Made by a program: the position numbers and the translations under genes
Assembly (NCBI GenBank): GCA_964572825.1
Contig: CAZNGS010000090.1
Location: forward strand, 1-15,495
Direction: 5' to 3'
DNA: 15,495 bases
From: CAYVBE01 sp964572825
GTDB lineage: Bacteria > Planctomycetota > Brocadiia > SM23-32
Shown: one piece after another, positions 8,701-14,935 of the stretch
Position numbering within the stretch: the first letter of the stretch is position 1
How the letters are laid out: each line of letters starts with the position of its first letter
Notes under the pieces: model-generated
What the model was told of the DNA's origin: nothing
What the model saw: only the letters and a program-made list of their open reading frames with translations
Databases searched by the model: none

Positions 8701-9703
8701 CGATCGCTTCGAGGAAGTGCACCAGGTCGAGACGGTCCCCCTCTCGCCCGCCGACTTCGATGGCGTGCTGGCCGTTAACCGGGCGACCGGCGCCGATCCG
8801 CGCGGTCTGCCGCCGGCGGCCATATTCTGCTACGTCTTCGAGGGCACCGACGTGGGCAGAGTGAACCACCCGCCGGCGGCCGCCTTCGACCTGCCGGAGG
8901 AGGTGACGGCGGGCCGGCCGGTGACGATCAGGAATTTGAGTTCTGATCGGGACGGCGGTCCCCTGACCTTTGCCTGGAAACTGGGCTCAGCGGGCGAGTC
9001 CCGGGATTGCGAACCAACCGTCAACTTTGCACAGGCCGGTATCGAGCAGATCGAACTGACCGTCACCGAGCCCTCCGGCCGGACCGACACGTTGGTGCGG
9101 CAAGAACAAGTGGTTGGCACAGACTTCGCCCGCAACCGCTGGCGGCCGCGACCGACGCCTCCGTGGAGTGGGAGCGTCCGGGCGGGCCTCAGGGACGGCC
9201 TTCTGGAACTCAGAGGCCGTGGTCAGATCAGTCACCGGGGCACCTATTCCGTGCTCGTGACCGATCCGCTTTACCGCGAGGACTTCACCTTCAGGGCCGT
9301 CATTAACCGTATTGAGGCGCCGGCGGGTGATGCCAAAGCCTCCGCCGGCGTGGTCCTGGTGTCGGAGTTAAACGAGGGGCTGGGTTTCGGCTGGCACGAT
9401 TCCACGTCATTGCTGACTCCTGCTTCACTGCTACTCAAGCCGGACGGCGCCGTGCATGTGCTGACGGGGCAGGGCGCACGGACCCGCGAGGTCCTCGCGG
9501 CCGGTTCGCTCTCCTTCCCGGCGGAGCTGCGCCTGAGCGTCGAGGACGGAGCGGCCGTGGCCGCGGTGAAGACTTCCCGGGGCTGGACGCAGGTGGCCCG
9601 GTTCGCCGGCGTGAGCGAATACGGCCTGATGCCGGGCCTCGCCGTCGGCAGCGGCGACGCCGAGACCAGGGCCGTGGTCTCTGACGCAGAGGTCAGACGC
9701 TGA
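5780..9703 (+). CDS. Large secreted multidomain glycosidase (FN3-like, CBM-like, GH-A-like barrel, PKD)
   Basis: A 1307-residue secreted protein. The ATG at 5780 follows GGGAGG (5770-5775) and gives a good leader, MKGRSIRILTVALALGATLA, probably cut near VGA-AQ. Domains in order: FN3-like sandwiches at about 60-215 and 241-330; a carbohydrate-binding-like region at about 370-508, ending in the CBM4/9-style phrase GTLYLDNLRIYRS; a GH-A-like barrel from about 515 to 900; a short linker; a PKD domain at about 1028-1110 starting NHPPAAAFD; and a C-terminal LamG-like sandwich at about 1115-1307. The likely acid/base is Glu647 in FEISNETWN and a plausible nucleophile is Glu791 in SGVYEYGY; the second is less certain. 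The barrel recalls arabinofuranosidase-type GH-A enzymes but I cannot place it in a numbered family. In-frame ATGs at 5759 and 5768 lack comparable spacing, and the open frame back to 5624 overlaps the upstream gene. Confidence 0.87.
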   Translation: MKGRSIRILTVALALGATLAVGAAQESLSDIPDQAVTRESLDPEAYRAFKAPVVARVTLDAIHAEPSPKQSFVSGTNGFHEINAINHYHGGFEPMGFRPKFRAAETASDRVVLDAEHAQAMAEGFYDGARIRVYHPINGKLVKVRDGIVPPGGHRASGWMSTRGQISTLKGKTDFKMKLDSSFRPDHDYWFCVKAVDQFYQFSEASNAVHVRTGDKTAGQENPEPYPGWQRFDVQAADKPAPPPAPENFRVRRDGDILEFTWDPVEAEHLRGYKIFATGYAPGQHKGFELVLAGREPRPDQLVQKHDIVFVDHYKTALTPEDRSPYVNWPALRGAIASPFKKAHFQEPYGLWSDASDNYPATWQLVEHPDPIPRAFVGRGSTCLKWTVESDALTGFPLTPYAHKADTWYPALQPGQYTFEAWVQGSGRASLVFVGPFAPKGVELPYGQRAHPAAEYHIPPLQIPLTDQWRKVTGAFTVPAYLEEGLGWICLAFRGPGTLYLDNLRIYRSDHPYGRYAPLTLRRINESHMRFMRTHELIKTRWGYTLEGMTNHACGNNYSAGRSHLHTFHTLLENMREAGNISPWLQVEMCLSEQEWLGFVEWLCAPYDPARGDTPEEKPWAYKRWAMGQKKPWIEEFPEFAFEISNETWNQSFAPYDWDWGMAVTDGATGERYSYGGTYGLFNQYVIDLMRESPYWTDEVEKKTRFMLCGWSAAPLFGAEAARLCPAADQVTYASYVHNQGLGDPKVINDFKRFYVMQWPLSGVKPQFSRAMDTERRLQAEGVDIGSGVYEYGYAYYVMPGDPPEAKEVDQRLARSTIGAVAIFDAAMTGASLGMRDQAFFTFGHEIGAWGSHTTLPYGGHAYPFWKALILFNRYGTGTFLKTELTSAPRWDFPAYETEDNMRRVKRAAMPDTPLVSVYATIRGDRVTVFLVSRKLDDFPVEGDAGFTPVTLRLPFDRADKITLHKLAGKPRADDRFEEVHQVETVPLSPADFDGVLAVNRATGADPRGLPPAAIFCYVFEGTDVGRVNHPPAAAFDLPEEVTAGRPVTIRNLSSDRDGGPLTFAWKLGSAGESRDCEPTVNFAQAGIEQIELTVTEPSGRTDTLVRQEQVVGTDFARNRWRPRPTPPWSGSVRAGLRDGLLELRGRGQISHRGTYSVLVTDPLYREDFTFRAVINRIEAPAGDAKASAGVVLVSELNEGLGFGWHDSTSLLTPASLLLKPDGAVHVLTGQGARTREVLAAGSLSFPAELRLSVEDGAAVAAVKTSRGWTQVARFAGVSEYGLMPGLAVGSGDAETRAVVSDAEVRR

Positions 9704-9783
9704 CTGAGGCCGTCCGCGCGTGAAGCAAGGAATGCGGGTTCCGGAGACATCCGTCGCCATGAGGAGGCGTTGTCAGGACGTTG

Positions 9784-9820
9784 GCCCGGTCGGACGGCGC
9801 ACTTCATTGGCAAACCGGGC
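9784..9820 (+). repeat. 7-bp inverted repeat in the spacer before the first GH43-like gene
   Basis: GCCCGGT (9784-9790) and ACCGGGC (9814-9820) are perfect inverted arms separated by 23 bases. The 155-base spacer 9704-9858 is the longest in the window. It otherwise shows a ribosome-binding site (AGGAG, 9845-9849) in a leader resembling that before 1841, and no convincing -35/-10 pair. The arms could form a weak terminator-like stem or mark a regulator site. Confidence 0.3.
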
Positions 9821-9858
9821 GTTCTGGCATCTTCAGCCACAGCCAGGAGAAGGGACCC

Positions 9859-11871
9859 ATGAGGGGAAGAAGACTCGCCGTTCTCGTTGCGCTCGTGCTG
9901 GTCGTCGGCGTCGTTTCCCCGGCTTCCGAAGCTGCCCAGCATAGCGAGCGGCGTCTGCTTAAGCCCGTCCTTGACGTGCCTCTGCGCGAGCCGAGCGTCT
10001 GCCGGGGGCCCGGGACCTACTACCTGACCGGCACCAGCGCTTCCACGCGGCCGGACGGCTCCCTGGACTTCCGCAATAACCGGGGCATCCGGCTCTGGAA
10101 ATCGGAAGACCTCCGGACCTGGCAGGATATGGGTCGGGTTTTCGAGTTGCCCGACGAGGGCGGCATCGGCTACCAGTCGTACGGCATGTTCCGTAACCAC
10201 CACGCGGCGGCCGACGTGCCGGACGCCTCGCGCACACTGCGCGGGATGACTTCGCCCGAGATCCACTACCTGAAGGGAACCTTCTGGATCGCTTTCTCGC
10301 GCAACGGATACGGCACCGCACTGCTCAAGAGCACCACCGGCCGGGCCGAGGGGCCTTACCAGCTCCACGCCTACGTCACCTCGCTGGGCGACGATCCCTC
10401 GATATTCCAGGACGACGACGGCAAGGTGTACTGGCTGTGGAGCCCGGCCTGGATCGCCGAGATGACAGAGGACATGACCGGGCTGGCCGGGTCGCCCCGG
10501 CTGCTGACCTGCGTCCCCAGGAGCCCGATGGGGGACGACGTCCTGCTGGGCGACGGCGATCCCTTCCTGTTCAAAGCCGACGGGTCGTATTACCTGACCA
10601 TGGCCGACGCGCGGGAGCGGCTGGGGATCAACACCTACGATACCATGGTGGGCCGGTCGGAGAACCTGTTCGGCCCCTACACCCGGCGCGAGATCATGGT
10701 GCCCCACGGCGGACCCACCACCGTCTTCCGGGACCCTGAGGGCACCTGGCAGGCCACCTTCTGCGGGCGTGACCGCTACGCCGCCTTTCGGGACACGACC
10801 GGGCTCGTGCCCCTTGTCTGGGTGAGCGGCCGGGATCTGAAGGGTCACAACCGCAGCCTTTACAGCCCCACGGCGCTCCCCCGCTGGCGCAAGGAAGTCT
10901 ATACCGTGCAGGGGCCCTGGTGGAAACTGCGCCCCCTTATCTGGAAGGAAGGCCTGCACATCCGCGACATGAACATGATCCAGGCCCCCGACGGCTGCTT
11001 CTACTTCACCGGTTCGGTCCACGGCGAGGCATACAAGGGGCGGCTGGTGATCTTCAAATCCAGGGACCTGGAGAACTGGGAGGAGATCGAGGTCTACCGC
11101 TTCGAGGACGTCGAGCAGGTCTCCCCCGAGCGCCGGGCCTACCGCAGCGACAAGCTCGGGGACTGGTGCAACTACTTCATGGACACGGAGGTCCACTACA
11201 TCCAGGGACAGGGTACCTTCTTCGTCTCCGCCAGCGTCTACGGTGCGCCCGACGTGGCGGAGCCGCGCGGCGCCACGCTGCTGCTGCGGAGCACGAGCGG
11301 CAAGGCGGAGGGACCCTACGAATACTGGGGCCCCGGTCTGAGCCAGGCGTCGTTTTTCGAAGATGATGATGGCACGGTTTACGCCACGATGGGCGGGACC
11401 GCCCTGTACAGAATGGATCCGGATATGCGGGGCCATACGACCATCACCCGTCATGCCGTCCCGCCCGGCGGAGGCGGACTGTGTGAGGACGCGGGCGCCG
11501 ACCTGATCCGCATCAAGGGGCTGTGGGTTTACTTTACCACCGGGATCAGCAGCGGGCACTGGTGCAACAACCCGGCCGGCGGGACGAGCCTGCTCAGTTA
11601 CGATTTCCATTACCTGACGGCCCCGAAACCGGAAGGCCCCTGGTCGTTGGGGGCGGTGCCCGGCGTGCCCTTCGGGGGGCACGGCGGCGTGTTTCGCGGC
11701 CTGGACGGCCGTTACTACGCGGTGGTGTGGGGAGATGACTTCTTCGCCCCGTTCCACGGCAAACCCGGCCTGGTCCGGCTGGAAACGGAGATGATCGGCG
11801 GCCGGCTCCACATCAACGTGGACGAAGACTGGACGCCCGAGGACTACCGCCCGGTCGGCGCGAGCCGCTGA
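9859..11871 (+). CDS. Secreted double-module GH43-like propeller protein, catalytic residues altered in both modules
   Basis: A 670-residue protein with a clear leader (MRGRRLAVLVALVLVVGVVS, cleavage probably near SEAA-Q27). Two GH43-like beta-propeller modules follow, at about 35-325 and 362-650. Module 1 has PLREPSVCRGPGTYYLTGT, SPEIHYLKGTFWIAFS, GDDPSIFQDDDG and VPHGGPTTVFRD. Module 2 has IRDMNMIQAPDG, EVHYIQG, SQASFFEDDDG and GGHGGVFRG. Against the canonical GH43 Asp (base), Asp (pKa modulator), Glu (acid), module 1 reads Glu44, Asp179, Gly233, and module 2 reads Asp370, Gln496, Ala545. Neither module keeps the full set, so the protein may bind glycan without cutting it, or use other residues. 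It is paralogous, module by module, to the 12965-14902 gene. ATG 9859 is chosen for the ribosome-binding site and leader; the frame is open back to 9781. The exact GH43 subfamily is unknown. Confidence 0.88.
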   Translation: MRGRRLAVLVALVLVVGVVSPASEAAQHSERRLLKPVLDVPLREPSVCRGPGTYYLTGTSASTRPDGSLDFRNNRGIRLWKSEDLRTWQDMGRVFELPDEGGIGYQSYGMFRNHHAAADVPDASRTLRGMTSPEIHYLKGTFWIAFSRNGYGTALLKSTTGRAEGPYQLHAYVTSLGDDPSIFQDDDGKVYWLWSPAWIAEMTEDMTGLAGSPRLLTCVPRSPMGDDVLLGDGDPFLFKADGSYYLTMADARERLGINTYDTMVGRSENLFGPYTRREIMVPHGGPTTVFRDPEGTWQATFCGRDRYAAFRDTTGLVPLVWVSGRDLKGHNRSLYSPTALPRWRKEVYTVQGPWWKLRPLIWKEGLHIRDMNMIQAPDGCFYFTGSVHGEAYKGRLVIFKSRDLENWEEIEVYRFEDVEQVSPERRAYRSDKLGDWCNYFMDTEVHYIQGQGTFFVSASVYGAPDVAEPRGATLLLRSTSGKAEGPYEYWGPGLSQASFFEDDDGTVYATMGGTALYRMDPDMRGHTTITRHAVPPGGGGLCEDAGADLIRIKGLWVYFTTGISSGHWCNNPAGGTSLLSYDFHYLTAPKPEGPWSLGAVPGVPFGGHGGVFRGLDGRYYAVVWGDDFFAPFHGKPGLVRLETEMIGGRLHINVDEDWTPEDYRPVGASR

Positions 11872-11884
11872 AGTCCGACCGCAT

Positions 11885-11913
11885 TTGACCGGGCGGGAAT
11901 TTGGCCGTACATT
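11885..11913 (+). promoter_or_regulatory. Sigma70-like promoter for the GH130 operon
   Basis: TTGACC (11885-11890, five of six consensus bases) and TACATT (11908-11913, four of six) are separated by exactly 17 bases. The site sits in the 87-base spacer before the GH130 gene and is AT-rich compared with its surroundings. Transcription would begin near 11920, leaving a leader of about 40 bases that includes the CGGAGG ribosome-binding site. It would drive the GH130 gene and, given gaps of 49 and 33 bases, the next two genes. Confidence 0.55.
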
Positions 11914-11923
11914 ACACGTGTAA
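11912..11923. promoter_or_regulatory. Perfect 12-bp palindromic operator overlapping the -10 element
   Basis: TTACACGTGTAA is a perfect palindrome with a central CG step, as in many LacI-family operators. It overlaps the last two bases of the predicted -10 hexamer and covers the likely transcription start. A protein bound here would block RNA polymerase. No regulator gene is in the window, so the binding family is a guess. Confidence 0.55.
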
Positions 11924-11944
11924 AAATCCCATCCCCTACTCGCA

Positions 11945-11950
11945 CGGAGG
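11945..11950 (+). promoter_or_regulatory. Ribosome-binding site supporting a TTG start
   Basis: CGGAGG lies 8 bases before the TTG at 11959. The encoded N-terminus MIYPKKDVLVRHPDNPIVKP matches the usual start of GH130 proteins, where an N-P-I motif comes early, so no later ATG is suitable. Confidence 0.7.
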
Positions 11951-11958
11951 CAGGGTCC

Positions 11959-12915
11959 TTGATCTACCCGAAGAAAGACGTGCTGGTCCGGCATCCGGAC
12001 AATCCCATCGTGAAGCCCGAGGACATGCCCGCCGCCTGCATGGGCGTCTACAACGCCGGCGTTACCAGGACCCCGGAGGGCGAATACGTGATGGCCAGCC
12101 GGTTCGAGTCCGGCGACAAGGTGCAGTACATCTGGATGCTGCGCAGCGAGGACGGGGTCAACTTCACCCCGGACCCCGGGCCACTGGAGTTCGTCGGGGA
12201 TGCCGAAAAGATGGCCGAGTTCGAGCGGTGCACCAGCGCCGCCGGGGCTGGCCTGAACGCCTGGTGGGACCCCCGGATCAACCCGCTGGACGGCACCTAC
12301 TACCTCACCTTCGCCGCCAACTCCACCCGGGGCGTTCGCATCGGCATCGCGCGCACGGACGATTTCAAGACGGCCGAGCCGGTCTGCTTCCCGTTCCCGA
12401 TCCATAACTACGACGGCGTGCTTTTCCCCGACAAGATCGGCGGCGAGTACTGGATGCTCCACCGCCCCGTGGGCCAGTGGGGGCCGACCTGCATCTGGAT
12501 CGCCTCATCGCCTGATCTGCATTACTGGGGCAACTGCAGGCAGATCGCCCGACCGCAGCACTTCTGGGAGGGTGCCAAGATCGGCGCCGGCTCGCCGCCG
12601 GTGCGCACCGAGAAGGGCTGGCTGATCGTCTACCACGGCGTTTTCCCTCATACCAACGGCAAGAACTACTCGGCCGGCGCCATGCTGCTGGACCTGGAGG
12701 AGCCCTGGAAGGTGGTGGCGCGCACCGACACCGCCCTGCTGTTCGTGCAGGAGACCTACGAGATGATCGGCCAGGTGCCGAACGTGATCTTCCCCGGCGC
12801 CCTTATCGTCGAGCCCGACCGCACGGTGAAGGTCTATTACGGCGCCGCCGACTACGTCGAGTGCCTGGCCACCGGCAACCTGGACGACCTTGTCGACGCC
12901 TGCTTCGAGCTTTGA
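11959..12915 (+). CDS. GH130-family mannoside phosphorylase or hydrolase, cytoplasmic
   Basis: A 318-residue single-domain five-bladed propeller of family GH130, a normal length. The family's blocks appear in order: HPDNPIVKP, VYNAGVTR, WWDPRINPLDGTYYLTF (Asp104 is in the position of the catalytic Asp), NYDGVLFPDKIGGEYWMLHRP split as NYDGVLFPDKI and MLHRP, KIGAGSPPVRTEKGW, YHGV, AGAMLLDLEEPWKV, and VPNVIFPGALIV with YYGAAD. Known members phosphorolyse beta-mannosides, releasing mannose 1-phosphate, and some hydrolyse beta-1,2-mannosides. Tyr151 lies where I recall Lys or Arg in many phosphorylases, so the choice between the two activities is open. There is no leader, which fits processing of imported oligosaccharides. 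It starts at TTG behind a strong ribosome-binding site and heads an operon with its own promoter and palindromic operator. Confidence 0.92.
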   Translation: MIYPKKDVLVRHPDNPIVKPEDMPAACMGVYNAGVTRTPEGEYVMASRFESGDKVQYIWMLRSEDGVNFTPDPGPLEFVGDAEKMAEFERCTSAAGAGLNAWWDPRINPLDGTYYLTFAANSTRGVRIGIARTDDFKTAEPVCFPFPIHNYDGVLFPDKIGGEYWMLHRPVGQWGPTCIWIASSPDLHYWGNCRQIARPQHFWEGAKIGAGSPPVRTEKGWLIVYHGVFPHTNGKNYSAGAMLLDLEEPWKVVARTDTALLFVQETYEMIGQVPNVIFPGALIVEPDRTVKVYYGAADYVECLATGNLDDLVDACFEL

Positions 12916-12964
12916 GAGGTCGCTACCGAGGTGAGCGGCTGAAACGACCACGGAAGGGTGCAGC

Positions 12965-14902
12965 ATGCACGTCAATCATCTCTTTTCCGTTCTGGCACTG
13001 ATTCTGGCAGTGTTCCGTGGACTTCAATGCGAGGCAGGACAGATGAGCCAGCAGACGCGGATTCCGGTGAAACCGATGCTCGATGTGCGGTTGCGTGACC
13101 CGTCGGTTTGCCGGGGGCCCGAGGGCACCTATTACCTGACCGGAACGCTCGCCACCGGGGAAGCGGATGGTTCGCTGGACTTTCACAACAACCCGGGCAT
13201 AAAGCTCTGGAAGTCCACCGACATGCAAGACTGGGAGGAGGTGGGCCTGGTCTGGGACCTGTCCGAGGACCCCGACCCGTGGCAGATGTGGGGCAGGAGG
13301 TGGCACAACATTCCGGACACGCCGGACAGCCCCCTTGTGCGCGGCGTGCAGGCGCCCGAGATACACTACCTGAGGGACACTTTCTGGATCGCCTATTCCC
13401 TGAACGGGCAGGGCACCGCGCTGCTGAGGAGCACCTCCGGCGCTGCCGAGGGACCCTACGAGGAGATGGGCCGCATCACCACCCGCGGTGGAGATGCCTC
13501 GCTTTTCGAGGACGAAGACGGCACCGTCTACTGGGTGTGGGGCGCCGGATGGATCGCCAGAATGCGCGACGACATGCGGGGTCTGGCCGAGCTGCCCCGC
13601 CTCCTCCGCCCCGACCCGGACGAGAAACCCGGCACGGCGCCCCTGCGGGTGGGCTCCGGCGGGGCCTTCCTGTTCAAACACGGGGGTGAATACCACCTGG
13701 CCTGCGCCGACCACACGGAACGCCTGGGCGGCAGCGCGTGCCACGACACCTTCGTGGCTTCGGCGGAGGGCATCTACGGGCCCTACGGCCCCCGGCGCCT
13801 CATGATACCCCACGGAGGCAAGACCACGGTCTTCCGAGACGGCGAAGGGAAGCTGCACGCCACCTTCTGCGGTAATGACCGGTTCGCGATGTTCCGGGAC
13901 CGGGCCGGCATCGTGCCGCTCTACTACGACGGGTTCCTGAAGCACGTGCGCAAGGCCAAGGAGCTCATCACGGAGCGGGGACCGGTGGCGCGGCTGGAAC
14001 CCGTCGAACTGCCCGGTGACTACGGCGGCATCCGTGACCCGCAGATACTGCTGGCCCCGGACGGCTATTACTACCTGACCGGCACCACGGGCAAGCAGAC
14101 GCTCCGCGTGCCCGGCTGCCGCCTGTGGCGTTCGCCCGACCTGGAAAACTGGGAGGCGCTGGGCGACGAGCACGGGGTGGTCTGGTACGTGGACCAGACG
14201 GAGTGGACCCGGGAGCCCTTCGAGGTGGGGGCGGTATCCCACCCGGTGCACGACTTCTGGGCCCCGGAGATCCACTACGTCAACGGCAACTACTACATCC
14301 CGTTCTGCATGTTCGGCGGAGGTTTCGGCCTGCTCCGAAGCTCTTCCGGCAGGGCCGAGGGCCCCTGGGAGTCCGTGGGCCGGCTCGGAGACGGGGGCGA
14401 CCCCACTATCTTCGTGGACGATGACGGCACGCCGTACATGGTCTGGAGCTTCGGGATCATCCGCATCGCCCGGATGAAGCCCGACATGAGCGGTTTCGCC
14501 GAGAAGCCCACCCGGATTGGGCCCGCCGACGGCGGAAGGATGGGCTACGAGGGCGCGTACCTGGCCAGGATGCGCGGCAAGTACGTGCTTTTCCACACCG
14601 CGCTCTTCGGGGAACCGGAACCCGAGCGCAAGGGCAAGGAGCGATATCACCGTTACGGCACCTACGACTTCATGTACTGTACCGCGGACGATGTGAAGGG
14701 GCCGTATTCGGAGCCGCGGCCGGCCGTGCCTCACGGCGGTCACACCTGCGTGTTCGAGGATAAAGAGGGAAACTGGTGGTCCACGTACTTCGGCACGGAC
14801 ATGACGGCCCCGTTCCGCGGCAAACTGGGCCTGGTGCCGTTGAACGTGGAACTCCGCGATGGAGATCTGATCATCGAGCCCGTCGCGGGCCATGCACGAT
14901 AG
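12965..14902 (+). CDS. Secreted double-module GH43-like glycosidase, C-terminal module catalytically complete
   Basis: A 645-residue protein starting with the leader MHVNHLFSVLALILAVFRGL. The ATG at 12965 follows GGAAGG (12952-12957). Module 1 (about 35-325) has RLRDPSVCRGPEGTYYLTGT, APEIHYLRDTFWIAYS, GGDASLFEDEDG and IPHGGKTTVFRD. Module 2 (about 350-640) has IRDPQILLAPDGYYYLTGT, WAPEIHYVNGNYYIPF, GGDPTIFVDDDG, GYEGAYLARMRG and VPHGGHTCVFED. Module 2 keeps all three canonical GH43 residues: Asp358, Asp479 and Glu529. Module 1 keeps Asp45 and Asp177 but has Gly232 where the acid Glu should be (SGGAFLFK). The working enzyme is therefore probably module 2, with module 1 a degenerate or glycan-binding partner. 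The product should act on an exo- or side-chain linkage outside the cytoplasm; substrate unknown. It lies 49 bases after the GH130 gene, probably in the same operon. Confidence 0.9.
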   Translation: MHVNHLFSVLALILAVFRGLQCEAGQMSQQTRIPVKPMLDVRLRDPSVCRGPEGTYYLTGTLATGEADGSLDFHNNPGIKLWKSTDMQDWEEVGLVWDLSEDPDPWQMWGRRWHNIPDTPDSPLVRGVQAPEIHYLRDTFWIAYSLNGQGTALLRSTSGAAEGPYEEMGRITTRGGDASLFEDEDGTVYWVWGAGWIARMRDDMRGLAELPRLLRPDPDEKPGTAPLRVGSGGAFLFKHGGEYHLACADHTERLGGSACHDTFVASAEGIYGPYGPRRLMIPHGGKTTVFRDGEGKLHATFCGNDRFAMFRDRAGIVPLYYDGFLKHVRKAKELITERGPVARLEPVELPGDYGGIRDPQILLAPDGYYYLTGTTGKQTLRVPGCRLWRSPDLENWEALGDEHGVVWYVDQTEWTREPFEVGAVSHPVHDFWAPEIHYVNGNYYIPFCMFGGGFGLLRSSSGRAEGPWESVGRLGDGGDPTIFVDDDGTPYMVWSFGIIRIARMKPDMSGFAEKPTRIGPADGGRMGYEGAYLARMRGKYVLFHTALFGEPEPERKGKERYHRYGTYDFMYCTADDVKGPYSEPRPAVPHGGHTCVFEDKEGNWWSTYFGTDMTAPFRGKLGLVPLNVELRDGDLIIEPVAGHAR

Positions 14903-14935
14903 ACGATTCCCGAGGGTATGCACAGGGAGGACGAC

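Noticed and set aside
9707..9724. A third copy of the TCCGTGT spacer repeat
   Set aside because: Only the words CCGTCC and CGCGTGAAG are shared; the match is too weak to separate from background.
9781..9858. A longer 5' end for the first GH43-like gene
   Set aside because: The ATG at 9859 has the ribosome-binding site and leader; the extension is just open frame through the spacer.
9271..12462. A 1063-codon open frame on the - strand
   Set aside because: It lies opposite the well-supported secreted GH43-like and GH130 genes and its translation is Pro/Gly/Val/His/Arg-rich without recognisable motifs. It is the expected mirror of GC-rich third codon positions.
12918..12949. GGTCG/CGACC inverted arms between the GH130 and next GH43-like gene as a terminator
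   Set aside because: Five pairs around a 22-base loop with no T-tract; too weak, and the spacing favours co-transcription.
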